From Leucaena leucocephala (Eukaryota; Streptophyta; Magnoliopsida; Fabales; Fabaceae): a stretch of 64,000 bases of DNA. A program made the position numbers and the translations under genes. Position 1 is the stretch's first letter, and every line of letters begins with the position of its first letter. Of the stretch, positions 23,946 through 37,013 are shown in pieces. A model generated the notes under the pieces. The model saw nothing but the letters and a program-made list of their open reading frames with translations. It was not told the DNA's origin and did not search any database. The stretch spans positions 21,213,568 to 21,277,567 of the forward strand of contig CM073542.1 in the NCBI GenBank assembly GCA_037074615.1. The letters are read 5' to 3'.

Positions 23946-25177
23946 ATCACCATCAAATGAGATAAATGAATCACCATCTAATGTAAATTACAATAATAAA
24001 CCTATATTTTTATATAATTTTGATAACTTTTTGTCATTATTTTAGTATTTAATTGTATTATTTATATATCATTTGAATTATTGTGCCTTATGTTTAATTA
24101 ATACTTAATAGGGGTATATTGTCATATTTTTATGATTTTTCTAAAGTAATTATTTTTTAAATAAAATGTATTATATTATTATAATTTATATTTGATATAT
24201 TTGGAAGAAATAAAAAATTATAATTTTTTTGGTACAAAAAATTTAGATGAGTTTGACACCAATTTTTCATCAATGTCAGGGCATAGTCCTAAAACTCATA
24301 TAGCATTTATAGGGGATTTACAATATTGCCTACTAAAGAAGTCCTCACGACGGCAGTATAAATCAACTTTCATTCCTTAAAATTTGTGTCAACTTTTATG
24401 GATAAATTTTTTTTATAAATGATAATAAAAGATTATAATTTTAAAAAATTATACTTAAGAACCTATGGGCCAAACTTTAAAATTTTGGCCATTGGATTTT
24501 CCTTTTCTTCTACTTATGTTCTGAGCACGTAGAGCAGAGGGAGACGCCGTCAGTTAAAGCCTCCATTCACTCATGCACGGCCGCCACGCCTCCATTTCCA
24601 CCGAAGCCTCTCAGCTTCGACTCTGCCTCCCTCAGCCTCCACCATTCATCATCACACCTCCAACCGAAATCCATTGACGCTGCCGTCACCTTCCCACGCC
24701 ATTCATTCACCCATCACGTTCCAGGCCGTCATTCATCACACCTCCTCCACGCCATTCACTCCTCGCATCTTACTTCCTCTCCGTTCTGTCCTCCACCGTG
24801 GGCAGCAAGCATAGCAAGGAAGCGACGGACAGTGAACCAGAACAGCAACATTTGATAGCCACGCACAGTGACCAGCAGCCACATTGGCATCAATCTATGC
24901 GGTTATGTATGGGTAGAGCGTCCAAATCCCCAATTCAATTACAAATATATGAATTTAAGATCTCAAAGAGAGTTTTAAGTCACTTTAATTCTCTACCTAT
25001 TAATTATCCTATTAATTATCTTATTATTTATAAGTCTTAGAATAATTTTATAATTATTAGAAAATTTTATCATAATTTATTTATATTTATTAAATATTAT
25101 TATAATTGTATTGCTATTTAATATTTGATATTGTGCTTATTATAATTTAATTTTATTACTCTATTTTATATTCCATT
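23946..25177. other. Unassigned DNA between TNL remnant and Copia element
   Basis: AT-rich apart from a GC-rich block at about 24520-24900, which has CCTCCA/CGCC words and an 80-codon plus frame (24798-25040, MGSKHSKEATDSEPEQQ) that runs into AT-rich DNA. The block resembles a 5'-UTR or first exon, or an LTR core, but no homology is recognised. Confidence 0.4.
25173..25177. repeat. Left target-site duplication of the Copia element
   Basis: CCATT here is repeated at 48893-48897, directly after the right LTR. Confidence 0.9.
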
Positions 25178-25520
25178 TGTTACAAATATTCTTGCACATG
25201 TGGATGTCCATAAAACTTATACCTCTTGGGATTCCTCTTAGGATCCCTTCTTCCCTTTATGCCATAAAACTATAACTTCCTCAATGAATGACTTGAGAGG
25301 GGTTTCTTATGGTTAATGGCATTTTATTCCTCTTTAATCTTTTGTAACCTTATGTTTAGTCTTTAATGGGTGTGGCCTATAAATAGTGGCTATGTATAAG
25401 GCATTTGGACAAGTGAATATACAAGCATATGAGGAATTCTCTCTTGTCCTTCCATTTCTCTCATCTCAAATTCTTGTCTTGTTATTCTTTCTACTCTCTC
25501 ACTTTCTTATTTTTATAACA
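25178..25520 (+). repeat. Copia 5' LTR
   Basis: TGTTACAAATATTC...TTTTTATAACA, starting TG and ending CA. The TATA box TATAAATA is at 25378-25385 and transcription would begin shortly after. Differences from the 3' LTR: ATCCC/ATTCC, AGGGG/AGGAG, ATGTAT/ATGTAG. Confidence 0.96.
25378..25385 (+). promoter_or_regulatory. TATA box in Copia 5' LTR
   Basis: GGCCTATAAATAGTGGC is a canonical plant TATA context about 140 bp from the LTR end. The same motif occurs in the 3' LTR at 48750-48757. Confidence 0.7.
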
Positions 25521-26476
25521 CGTTATCAGCACGACATTGCTCTGAAAAATTTAAGGTATGAACTCCTTATCAATTCATATACTATTATGTTCAATTATGT
25601 ACAAAGGATATTAGTTTTCTCTTTATCTAATTATCATATATGTTTTATTTTCTATTATCATCTTACTTAATTATTATAGGCAAATGTTATTTTTATATAT
25701 CTGTTATATATTTTACCGTTATTTATTATTCTTTCATATCCATTTTAATTTTTATTGTTAGATATGTGTGTGTGGGTTATCTTTATTGTATTTTATTCTT
25801 ATATAAAATATTATGTTATTTTAATTTTTCTTCTTCTTTTGATATATTGATACAATATTATAATTGATTCTCTATTTATATATATTTACATATATGTGTT
25901 GTTTATATTTTTCCTTCTCCCTATATATTGTTTACAATTCCAATTCCCCCTCCCTATATATTTATTAATTTATATTTCAATTGATTTATTTATCTTCTTT
26001 GTATTCTTAGCATTATTATATATTTACTACAGTTATATAATATTCACTTATTTATATTACGACATACTTATACTATATTACTATTTATATATTTGATTTA
26101 TGTTATTTCTAATTCTATGTATTATAACATATTATTTATGGTGTTTTTATGTTATTTAATTTATTTTGTTATATTTATTTAATTTATATTACTTATTTTA
26201 TTTATGTTACTTCTATTGTAGTATTATTTTCTCTATATTATTTATATTGTTTCCATTATTTTGTTTTGTTTATTTAATTTCTTATGTGTTACTATATATA
26301 TTTTATAGTTATTTATTTTATTTATTTATTTTGTTTATACCATTTATATTTTGTTACTTTTATTGAATTTATATTTATGTTGAATATATATTGTTTATTT
26401 ATTTATGTTTTTATTATCATATTTTCTAATAAATTTTATCAGAATTCTAACTGTTATTATTATTTTAGTTCGATCC
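25521..26476 (+). other. Copia leader, extremely T/A-rich
   Basis: About 950 bp between LTR and gag start. From about 25660 to 26440 it is nearly pure T/A with TTTAT, TTATAT and TTTATTT repeats and few G. The hydrophobic plus-strand frames here (Tyr/Ile/Leu/Phe-rich, 25386-26484) reflect composition, not genes. No clear match to the usual initiator-tRNA primer site follows the LTR; the sequence there is CGTTATCAGCACGAC. Confidence 0.7.
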
Positions 26477-27504
26477 ATGGCTAATCTGACGAAACTCGAG
26501 TTTACTGCTTTTGATATCTCGGGAAAAATTATCTGTCTTGGGTTTTAGATGCTGAAATCCACTTAGATGCCAAAGGTCTAGGGAATACTATTTTACCTAG
26601 AAATGAAGCAAGCAATCAAGACAAGGCTAAGGCCATGATTTTCCTTCGCCACCATTTACATGAAGGGCTAAAAGATGAATACCTAACGGTGAAAGATTCG
26701 TTAGAATTGCGGAACAATTTAAAAGAACCATATGATCACCAAAAGACGGTAATCTTGCCCAAAGCTCGTTATGAATGGCTGCATTTGAGGCTGCAAGACT
26801 TTAAATCTGTATCTGAATATAATTCAGCTATTTTTAAAATAAGTTCTCAAATGAAATTGTGTGGTGAGAAAATAACAGATGAGGACTTATTAGAAAAAAC
26901 CTTTTCAACCTTTCATGCTTCAAATGTGCTCCTACAGCAGCAACACCGTGAAAAAGGTTTTAAAAGGTATTCTGAACTAATCTCATGTCTTTTTGTGGCT
27001 GAACAAAATAATGAGTTGTTAATGAAAAATCATGAGATCCGTCCCACTGGATCAGCTCCATTCCCTGAAGCGAATGTGACTGAACGTACTGATTTTTATG
27101 CCCGTGGTCGTGGTCGTGGCCGTGGCCGTGGTAGGGGACGTGGCAATTACCGTCATCATGATGGTGGAAGTAATTATAATCCAAATACCCACCAAAAGAA
27201 GAAATATAATGAAGGGCAGAAAAAAGACAAGGGTGGTCCCTCAAAAACTGTGGAAAATTTATGTTATAGGTGTGGGATGAAAGGGCATTGGTCGCGTACC
27301 TGTCGTACGCCTGAGCATCTAGCAAAGCTTTATCAAGCCTCCATAAAAAAGAATTCAAAGAACATGGAAGCAAATATGACTTTCCAAGATGATGATGTTG
27401 AGGCAAATTTTGCATACAAGAATGATGATACCAATGAGCTATATGATGACCTTGATGCTATGGCACACTTAGAAGTGACTGATTTCTTTGAGAATCATGA
27501 TTAG
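26477..27504 (+). pseudogene. gag: Copia gag (UBN2-type) with 1-nt frameshift
   Basis: The start MANLTKLEFTAFDISGK is at 26477. A one-base loss in the A-run at 26524-26528 shifts the frame, and the rest is open from 26635 to 27504. The capsid-like part contains LPKARYEWLHLRLQDFKSV. It is followed by an Arg/Gly tract (GRGRGRGRGRGRG) and a CCHC zinc knuckle, CYRCGMKGHWSRTC, which binds nucleic acid. The tail is acidic. The product would form the cytoplasmic virus-like particle. Confidence 0.92.
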
Positions 27505-27630
27505 AGAAATAAATTTAGTTTATATTTTATCTTAATTTAGTTATGCTTTATGCTTTATTTATGTTTACTTTTACTTTCTTCTTTTAAGAGCATTATTGCT
27601 AATAATATATTTTGATACATTTATTTTCTT

Positions 27631-28845
27631 TTGATGAAGAATATGGATGTTCCTCTCTCTTTTATTGGGCACAAGAATGAAGATATATGTCTCATAGATA
27701 GTGCTACAACACATACCATACTCAAAGATAAAAAATATTTTTCTCATTTGACAATGAATGGTTCAAGCATCAATACTATAGCGGGTAATACAAAACTAAT
27801 TGAAGGCTCCGGACGAGCAATGATAATATTACCCAAAGGGATAAATTTTATAATTAATGATGCTTTATATTCCTCTAAGTCTCAAAGAAATTTATTAAGT
27901 TTTAAAGATATCCGCCAAAATGGGTATCATATTGAGACTATAGATGAGAAAAATATTGAATATCTATATATTACAATTGTTAGACATGGAGAAAAATGTG
28001 TTCTTGAAAAAGTACCTGCATTATCTTCTGGTTTGTACTATACAAATATTGGTATAATTGAAACAAATGCTACAGTAAACCAGAAGTTTACTGATAAAAA
28101 TACATTTATTGTTTGGCATGACCGGTTAGGCCATCCCGGATCAACTATGATGCGAAGGATTATTGAAAATTCACATGGACATCCATTGAAGAGCCAAGAG
28201 ATTCTTCAATTTAAAGTTTTTTCATGTGTTGCTTGTTCTCAAGGCAAACTAATTACAAGACCTTCATTAACAAAAGTTGGGGTAGAATCCCCTGCATTTC
28301 TAGAACGTATCCAAGGGGATATATGTGGACCTATTCATCCACCATGTGGACCATTTGGATATTTTATGGTTTTAATAGATGCATCTACAAGATGGTCACA
28401 TGTGTGCTTGTTATCTACACGTAATTTAGCATTTGCTAGATTACTTGCTCAAATAATTCGATTAAGAGCACAATTTCCAGAATATGCAATTAAGACAATT
28501 CGTCTTGATAATGCGAGTGAGTTTTTATCGCAAAAGTTTAATGATTATTGCATGACAACTGGAATAACAGTAGAGAAATCTGTTGCTCATGTCCACACTC
28601 AAAATGGTTTAGCAGAATCATTAATTAAACGCCTCCAATTGATTGCTAGACCAATACTTATGAGAACAAAACTTCCCATTTTAGCTTGGGGACATGCAAT
28701 TTTATATGCATCAACAATTATACGCATCAGGCCAACAAGTTATCATAAATTCTCCCCATTACAATTGGCTTTTGGTCAGGAGCCAAATATTTCTCATCTT
28801 AGAATTTTTGGATGTGCGGTATTTGTCCCAATTGCTCCACCATAA
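27631..28845 (+). pseudogene. pol: Copia pol N-part: protease, integrase, ends at a nonsense codon
   Basis: An aspartic protease motif (LIDSATTHTI) is followed by the integrase zinc-binding region (HDRLGHPG, CVACSQGK) and the integrase core (GDICGPIHPPCGPF, IRLDNASEF, HVHTQNGLAESLIKR). The frame ends at TAA after FVPIAPP, at a position where the next codons (RTKMGSQ) continue the protein. A C-to-T change of a Gln codon would explain this. Gag and pol are separated by a stop and about 125 bp. Confidence 0.92.
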
Positions 28846-30131
28846 CGCACAAAGATGGGATCTCAGATAAGGTTAGGAATATATGTTGGTTATGAATCTC
28901 CTTCTATAATCAAGTATTTAGCAGGAGATTTATTTACGGCACGTTTCGATGATTGTCATTTTGATGAGACAAATTTTCCAACATTAAGGGGAGATAATAA
29001 GCAGCTGGATAAAGAAATCACATGGAAAGCATTATCGTTATCTCATTTAGATCCTCGAACACAAATATGTGAGTTTGAAGTTCAAAAAATAATTCATTTG
29101 CAAAATATTGCAAATCAACTGCCAGATGCATTTACTGACTCCAAGAGAATTATTAAATCTCATATTCCAGCTGAAAATACTCCAATTCGAATTGATGTCC
29201 CAGCAGGACAAGTAGCAAGTGCAAATGAAACTAAACCACGTTTGAAGCGTGGTAGACCAATCGGTTCCAAAGATAAAAATCCTAGAAAGAAAAGAGTAAA
29301 CAATCAAGATGGTCAAATTGAGGAGGCTGGTCTTATAGGAGATACACAGGACATAACAAATCAAAAGACCCCAGAAGAGGTCCAGGTACCTGAAAATAAT
29401 GAAGAGATCTCGATAAGTTATGTCAATACGGGAAAAAGGTGGAACCGAGAAAATATAGTCGTCGACGATATTTTTTCATACAATGTTGCTGTTGAAATAA
29501 CTAATCAAAGTGAGGATCTTGAACCTAGGTCAGTTGAAGAATGTAGACATAGAAATGATTGGCCAAAATGGAAAGACACAATTCAAGCAGAATTGAATTC
29601 ACTTTCAAAACGTGAAGGTTTTGGACCTGTAGTCCAAATACCAAATGGTGTTAAACTAGTTGGATATAGATGGGTTTTTGTGCGAAAACGAAATGAGAAA
29701 AATGAGGTTGTTAGATATAAAGCACGACTTGTGGCACAAGGCTTTTCGCAAAGACCTGGCATTGATTATGAAGAAACATATTCTCCTGTGGTGGATACAA
29801 TTACTTTCAGATATCTAATCAGTCTGGTAGTGCATGAAAGACTTGATATGCGTCTAATGGATGTTGTTACAGCATACTTATATGGTTCTTTAGATACTGA
29901 AATTTATATGAAAATCCCTGAAGGATTTAAATTGCATGAAGAATGTAAGAATCCTCGAGAAAATTATGCAATTCGTTTGCATAAATCCTTATACGGATTA
30001 AAACAATATGGAAGAATGTGGTATAATCGTCTAAGTGAATATTTGTTGAAAGCAGGCTATAAAAATGACTCAATTAGTCCATGTGTTTTTATAAAAAGGA
30101 ACATATCAAAATTTGTTATAATTGCTGTTTA
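28846..30131 (+). pseudogene. pol: Copia pol middle: integrase C-part and RT up to YVDD
   Basis: It continues in the same frame after the nonsense codon (LGIYVGYESPS, LFTARFDDCHFDE). It then has an Arg/Lys-rich linker (LKRGRPIGSKDK) and the RT fingers and palm: WVFVRKRNEKNEV, YKARLVAQGFSQ, TYSPVVDTITFR, SLYGLKQYGRMWYNRL. The frame stops at the Gypsy insertion, two bases into the Tyr codon of the YVDD catalytic box. The last residues of the long frame (VTSRNLDS) are read from the Gypsy LTR. Confidence 0.94.
30127..30131. repeat. Left target-site duplication of the Gypsy array
   Basis: GTTTA here and at 47335-47339. Confidence 0.93.
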
Positions 30132-30784
30132 TGTCACGTCCCGAAATTTGGACAGTGACCGGCACGTAATATGAATAGTTTCATATTCCGAAAGCCTAAA
30201 ACCTCAAATACAACATTTAAAGATTCCATAACATTTTTTAAAATAAACAGAATCTTTTCTAAGGTCTATGTGGAGCATTTACCTTTTGATCAAAATAACA
30301 CAAGTACTTAATAAAGATTAAAATCAATCTTGTTCAAAAACAATGCTTCGGATCTGCGACGAGGCTCTTCACTACTCAGAGGGAGGATTAGGGTCACCTG
30401 CACTATCTGAGGCCAAATAATCTACTCGTGAATAACGTCCCAAAAACATGATTTAAAAGAATGCGTAAATAAACAATGCATAATCATGCTGAAAATGTAT
30501 TTCATGATATTTCATAATTTGATGCAAGCCTTTCTGTAAACGTTTGTATTTCAAGGAAAACAACAATCCAAAATAACCGTTTCAATCAATCAGAAATAAC
30601 CATTTCAAATCAATTGTTTAACAACAATCCTTTCAAAACCATAATCTTTCTGTAGGACTTCAACAGAACAAAAATAGACGTGGACACACAGTCCACGAGG
30701 GTAAATAACCATCTAGCAGCTCAAGGCCACTAGCCGTCGCGAGTACAAGACCCACGTAATAATCTGGTGGCTCGAGGCCACAAT

Positions 30785-30896
30785 CCTTCGCGAGTACGAG
30801 ACCCACGTATATCCGTCGCGAGTACAAGACCCACGTATATCCGTCGCGAGTACAAGACCCACGTATATCCGTCGCGAGTACAAGACCCACGTATAT
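30785..30896. repeat. 28-bp minisatellite in LTR 1
   Basis: Four tandem units beginning CCKTCGCGAGTACRAGACCC at 30785, 30813, 30841 and 30869, followed by a partial unit. They recur at +6885 and +13770. The 85- and 134-codon minus-strand frames over it are repeat artefacts. Confidence 0.95.
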
Positions 30897-33421
30897 CCGT
30901 CGAGCTCGGGTAACCAAGGTGCACCAAGGGCTAACAGTACTGCTGTTAGCAACCAGCGTTCTGTATTCCGTCCTAAAACATTTCCATCGTGCGTGGGGTT
31001 TATTTCACATGTAATAATCTCAACCATTTCAATGCCATAACTGTTGGTAAAAACCACTTTAAATTTCAAAAACCCCAGCATATACATCAAATTACTGTAA
31101 AAACGTATGAACTTCACAAAAGAATATATTTCATGAATAACATAAGTTTAATGCAACTTTTGCCAAACTCTTTTCAAAAGCTTATTCATTCATTTTCAAC
31201 ATAATCATAATCCCTTTGTAAACCAATCGAAAGAAAATTATTTCTAACGATTTAAACCATACTTTCGTAAAATTTGCTTTTCGTAATTCATATTTGAAAT
31301 TCAACATTTGAAATGACAATGCATTTGAAAATATAAATTTTAGGGAACGTTATTCACTCACCTGGAATACTTCCCTCACTTACTCTTGCCTTTAGCTTTA
31401 GAATATCATTCTCCCTTTTATGTTCCTAAATTTCTGAAAATAAAGGGTTCCATCAATGATTGCTATTCAACTCTTTTGTATCGAAACTATTTATTTTCAG
31501 TCATGAAAATAGGACACTTGCCAACATAAACTTTTCTCTAGCAGATATGACACATGCATCAATAACCAATACTCTAAAAATAACACTCTTTAGTATAACT
31601 TTTCAAACTTCATAATCCATCAAGAACTGAAATTTCTAGGCAATTAAATTCACCATTCCTCTCAACCTCCATATACCATAAAGAAATATAATTTACCTCT
31701 TCTATGACAGGTACTTTTGATTTATTACTATCACTACAAGTTATTTACATATCTATTAACTTCATAAGACCCAACTTAACTTAATTCTCCTTGTATCAAG
31801 AATTCATTGATAGCATTACTAACCACATAGATATCACAACAACCTAGGACAAGTTCAAATACATGCTGCTTCGGTAATTGTTCATTCCATCTAAAGATTC
31901 TGTTCAGCCAATAGGTAACACTGACAACATAATACGAACCAGAATAATATCTCAAATCACATAACCAAAGTATCAACCCAAACCTTCAGTAGGCATAAAC
32001 TAACATAGGGCAATCCCACACATACTCACATATATATAAATACATAGTTCCAAAATGTTCAAAGTCTCCTTTCCATCTATTTGTTCATATCAGTAGCACT
32101 CTCAACAAACATCCATACCTATCTACTGCAGTGTCCACCTTTTCTCACAAAATTCCTCCATACAGAATTTATACACACGACATGCAACTTTCCCAAACAG
32201 CAATCTCACACATATATAAACATCCATTCATCCTTCTACAACCTTACGGCTGATCAGACAATATCACAACACACATATCCATTTATGTTCACAGCACACG
32301 CACAAGTCACAATATACACACAAAAATGCCTCTGTTCCTCCTCTCTCTTCCTTCAGTTCTCATCTTTCTGGTTGAACCCCTGCCAATGCAAATATACATA
32401 CACATACGCCCGTAGACCCAACACAAATCCTTACTAATTCATCACCCAAGACGCCAACAGCCAAACATACATACACAACAGTATTGTATATATGCGATCA
32501 AATTCAGCCCCTATCCCATAACAGAGACCACCCAAGCGCACAGCAGTTGACTCCCAGAACAAAGCAATTTCACACCCATATACATGAACAGCGCATAACA
32601 TAAGCATATATCTACTATCCAAAATCCTTTCCTCACGGCATCAAACACACACATTCAACATAAAGACTCACCCCATAATAATATTTTTTTTTTCAAGAAT
32701 CCCAGAACAGAGCCATCATACTTAATGCTTAAACACACACGCCTTCCACAGCAACAGAAATTCTTCACACCCTTGAACCAACACAAACTACAGGAGACAG
32801 AACAATGCATCAAGGAAACTTACCACACTGATCCAAACTGCGACACTCAGCAATGGCACCCGAGAATAGCTTCAAAATATGAAATTTTCATGGCGACGGC
32901 ATAGGAGAAGCAACGGCCACAACTAACTGCAGTAACGCCCTGAACAGCGATGACGAGGAGAGGGAGATTGAACCCACAGATTTGCTACAGTAACCTGGGC
33001 GTCTTTTTGGCAATGACGCAGAACCTTCACAGAGCGACGGCAACAGCGTTGACATAACCTTACCACAGAAAATTTCCCCAACGTCGACCGCCACACGCAC
33101 CCGCTATGCCTCCCTCGCCTTTCCCCTAATTCTTCTCCTGCCCACCGAATTTAAAAGCAAGAATGGAACTTCCAGGCGAAGGGATAACTCTGGCGACGAC
33201 AACACGGCGGGAGATTGATGGAACATGGCAGAGGATGAATCACACGGCATCAGTGACGTGAAGATCTCCGCTCTGCTCTCGCCGCTTCCTTCCGTCTGCG
33301 CCGCTGTGGAGATTCAGAGAGAAAAAGAGAAGGGCGTACGATTTATGCAGAAAGGGGATAGGGATATTTCAGTAATTTCATGCGCTAAAAAAAAATTAAA
33401 ACCCCAACTTCAGTAGCTCTC

Positions 33422-33478
33422 AAGGTTCGAACACAGCTCAACGCAGATACCCTAGCGCTTTCAGCCACTAAACCACTG
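33422..33478 (-). promoter_or_regulatory. tRNA-like A-box/B-box-like block in LTR 1
   Basis: On the minus strand, CAGTGGTTTAGTGGCTG is followed by TGTTCGAACCTTG about 30 nt later. Identical copies lie at 40307-40363 and, in LTR 3, near 47193-47249. It lies about 85 bp inside the LTR 5' end, as in other family members. Confidence 0.4.
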
Positions 33479-33563
33479 CCTCATCTCTGAAATTTCCTGC
33501 TATTAATATATATATTGCTTGCTACTTTAGTTTTCATATTTACAAATTTCCTGAGCCATTACA

Positions 33564-33579
33564 TTCTTCCCCTCTTAAG
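33564..33579 (-). other. Gypsy polypurine tract, copy 1
   Basis: On the minus strand CTTAAGAGGGGAAGAA directly precedes the LTR start TGTAATGG. This is the second-strand primer position. The second copy is at 40449-40464. Confidence 0.85.
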
Positions 33580-35479
33580 AAATTCGGTCCTCCGAATTTG
33601 AAAATATACTTACCTTAGTCCTCGAATAGATGTGGGTACTTAATTCGTATCTCACTCTCCTTTACCCACGTAGCTTCTTCTTCTGAATGAATACACCATA
33701 ACACTTTCACTTTCTCTTTAGCATCTTGAACTAAATTAGGTCCTACAATCTGTCTATTACCAACTTCAAACCATCCAATTGAAGATCTACAATGCCTCAA
33801 ACGGTGCCATTTGAATACCTGCTTGATAACTGTTATGATAGGCAAACTCTACTAATGACAAATGCTTATCCCAACTTCTACCGAAATTCATGATACAAGA
33901 TCTCAACATATCCTTAACTATTTGGATTATTCTCTCAGATTATTCATCAATCTAAGGATGAGAAACAGTGCTAAGATTCAATCGAGTACCCAAGGCTTTC
34001 TAAAATGATTCCCAAAATCGAGAAGTAAACTGTGACCCTCTATCTGAAATGATAGGTATTGGGAATCTGTGCAATCGCAGAATTTCCTCAATGTAAATCT
34101 CAATGTATCTAGCTGCCCTGTACATCGTCTTCACTGGAAGAAAAATTAGCAGACTTAATCAATCTGTCAACAATCACCCAAATAGAGTCAAAACCTTTAA
34201 CCGTACGGGCAATCCAATTATGAAATCTATGGTTATGTTTTCACATTTTTACTCAGGTATTTCCAATTGCTGTAACAGTCCTGCAAGCTTCCGATGTTTC
34301 GCTTTAACTTGTTGACACACCAAACAACGTGCAACAAAATCCACCACATCATTCTTCATACCATGCCACCAATACAATAGCTTCAAATCGTGGTACATCT
34401 GAGTTATACCAGGGTGAATAGTATAAGCAAAATGATGAGCTTCGTCTAGAATTTGTCTTCTCAACTCTTAGGCTTGTGGCACACAATCCTACCTTCGCAC
34501 CTCAGAACACCTTCCTGGTCAAACATAAATTAAATATTACTTCCCTCTAGGATTGAATCTCGCAACTTGCACAACTACGGGCCAAAGTACTGAGTTTCCT
34601 TACTCTGCTCACTTAACGGGGAACGAGCTTGCAAATGAGCTAAGAACGCTCCTTTATTAATAATTTCAAACACCACTCCCTCTTACTCTACTTTATGAAT
34701 CTCCTGTACCAACGGTTTCCTTTCAGCCTTTGCATGCCAAACTACCTATAGACTTTCTGCTTAGAGTATCAGCCACCATATTCGCTATTCTCGAATAGTA
34801 CAGAATCTTACAATCATGGTCCTTTAACAATTCCATCCATCTTCTTTGTCTGAGATCAAATCCTTATGTTCAAAATATACTTGAGACTCTTGGGATCCGT
34901 GAAAATTTCACAAGTTTCACCATACAAATAATGTCTTCAAATCTTAAACAAAAACCACTGCGACCATTTCTAAATCATGAGTTGGATAATTCTGCTCGTA
35001 TATCTTAAGCTTTCTAGAGGCATAAGCAATCACTCGGCCATTCTATATTAACACATATCCTAACCCGATTCGGGAAGCATCACAATACACTAGATACCCT
35101 CCAACTCCTGAAGGTAAACTTAACACTGTAGCAGAAGTCAAAGATTCCTCCAACTTCTGAAAACTTTCTTCGTACTTATCATCCCACACGAATTTCACAT
35201 TCTTAGCTAACCTCACCATTGGAGTTGCTATACTAAAAAAAAAATCCTGCACAAAATGGCAATAATATCCTTGCAAGGCCTAAGAAACTTCGAATTCCGA
35301 TGACCATAGTAGGTCGCAGCTAACTTTTGACTGCCACAACTTTAATAGGATCAACCTGAATACCATCTTTCTACACCACGTGCCCCAATAAAGTGACCTC
35401 AGTCCACCAGAACTCATACTTAAAAGGCTTAGTATATTTTATCTTTTACTTGAATCTAACCCTTGCGCATGATAAAACA

Positions 35480-37001
35480 TCAAAACAGTGGTACTTTCAA
35501 GTTTCCATACTTCCAGATTTTCAGATTCCTTCCATGCAAGCAATCATACAAATCGAAGTAACATGAATATACACTTAAATCTACACTTGGCTATAGTTAT
35601 CAGAATTGTTCCAATTCCACGATATAGACTTCTTACTCATAAACTTCCCAAATCATGTCCTAGCTTCAAGTTTAAAACTCAAGCTTCCACATTACCCAAC
35701 TATCTCAACATTTAGACATCTAACTTTCTCAATGACCACACTCATCAAAGTAATTTATACCGTACAACACTTTTAAACTTTATTTTTTTATTTTTTTATT
35801 TATTTTGATATTCACTAAGCATTAGTTCCCTTTTAAATACACTTACAACGCATGTTTAAGCATTAAAACACAGGTATCTTCAACCCTTTACTTCTTTATT
35901 CTAAATTCAAAGGCATTAGCATCAATTAGCCAATTGTAATATAAAATACGCAAACAGTGAGTATTTTACATTTTTGAAAGTACTATTCCAATCATTTCTT
36001 TAAAACCCCAATAATTAACTTCACAACAACAACAACAACAAAAAAATCCCTTCAAAATCCCATCCTAAAGCTTTAATATTTAAAATATGTTGAACACTTC
36101 ACTTCAAATCTGATATCAATAGCTATTTATCCCAAACCATTTAACCTATATTTCGGCCTTAAATAATAAAGGGTAATACATGCTTTATAGCACTAAACAA
36201 ACATTTAAACACCTTTATACCCCACACTTGGATTATGTATATAAACAAATTTTATTTCTCTTAGCTTACCAATGCAAGACCTCCTAGAGTTTTGAAAACA
36301 GTTCTCAAGCTCGAAACTCCTAGCCTTTAACATTCCAAAGTGCTTTCAGGAGAACCCGAAATCATCATAACCAAAACACTAATCATTAACTTGATTTCAT
36401 CTAACCAAAGCATCAAATCCACTCAAACAGGTTTATACACCTCTTTTCAATGCCCTCAAACAAAATTCCATAGATTCCTCTCTAGAACAAAAACTTGTGA
36501 ACTTAGGAAGATCCAACTTAATGCATTATAATAACTTGACTAAAATATTCAGTAACGCTACGGGTTTCTTCACAAGTTTCATGCCTATATAATATAGAAA
36601 TAACTAGGGACAATGGATTTGATGGTTTGGCTTTAAATAATATTCTTATAAAGGTCTAAGGGCTAGACTTCCCCACACCTAACTCCTTTATGACCCTATC
36701 CTCTCCCTCTATGGGACAATTCTCTTTACTGAGCAGAGCCTCAATCCGAAGTCTTATCACTTTTAGAGCTTCTTCCAATATGGTGAACGTCTAGGCGTCA
36801 TTTAACTATACGCCAAAAACATAGAAAATATTCAATTTCCAAGGAAAATATGGTTTCAAAATCACAAGAAAACCAAAACACCTTTAAATTTCCCATAGAG
36901 ATCTTCAGAAATGCCTCAACTATAGTTATGCCCGGGTTCATAACGATAATTGAGACCCCACCGAAGTATCCCTGCTCCACTTAGCCATAGAAAAACTTTT
37001 A
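35480..37001. other. Non-coding leader of Gypsy internal region 1
   Basis: About 1.5 kb of C/A/T-rich sequence where gag, protease and most of RT would be. It has a (CAA)n tract near 36028. Short frames such as 36798-36980 carry no motif. It repeats at 42365-43886. Confidence 0.7.
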
Positions 37002-37013
37002 GCTCTGATACCA
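37002..37013 (-). other. Gypsy primer-binding site, initiator tRNA-Met, copy 1
   Basis: On the minus strand TGGTATCAGAGC is complementary to the 3' end of plant initiator tRNA-Met. It lies three bases after the LTR end (TGACA, GTT, TGGTATC). Confidence 0.95.

Larger units (their letters stand above)
30132..33563 (-). repeat. Gypsy array LTR 1 (3432 bp)
   Basis: Plus-strand ends TGTCACGTCCCG and CCATTACA. On the element's own strand it starts TGTAATGGCTCAGG and ends CGTGACA. It is unusually long for an element with a 3.45-kb interior. It contains a 28-bp minisatellite (30785-30896), a GC-rich block (32880-33310) and a tRNA-like block (33422-33478). It differs from LTR 2 by one base seen (A at 33128). 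Confidence 0.95.

Noticed and set aside
25386..26484. Series of hydrophobic plus-strand frames that look like membrane proteins
   Set aside because: They arise from near-pure T/A composition of the Copia leader (Phe, Leu, Ile, Tyr codons).
26960..27415. 151-codon minus-strand frame rich in His/Gly (HGHGHDHDHGH)
   Set aside because: It is the antisense of the gag Arg/Gly tract and zinc-knuckle region.
30785..30896. CRISPR-like direct repeats
   Set aside because: The units are contiguous with no unique spacers and lie in a plant LTR. It is a minisatellite.
30660..31117. Open frames of 65-134 codons over the LTR minisatellite, repeated at +6885 and +13770
   Set aside because: The repetitive WVLYSRRIY/GLVLATDIRG residues are just the 28-bp repeat read in several frames. 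There is no start context, and the period is not maintained in the solo LTR.
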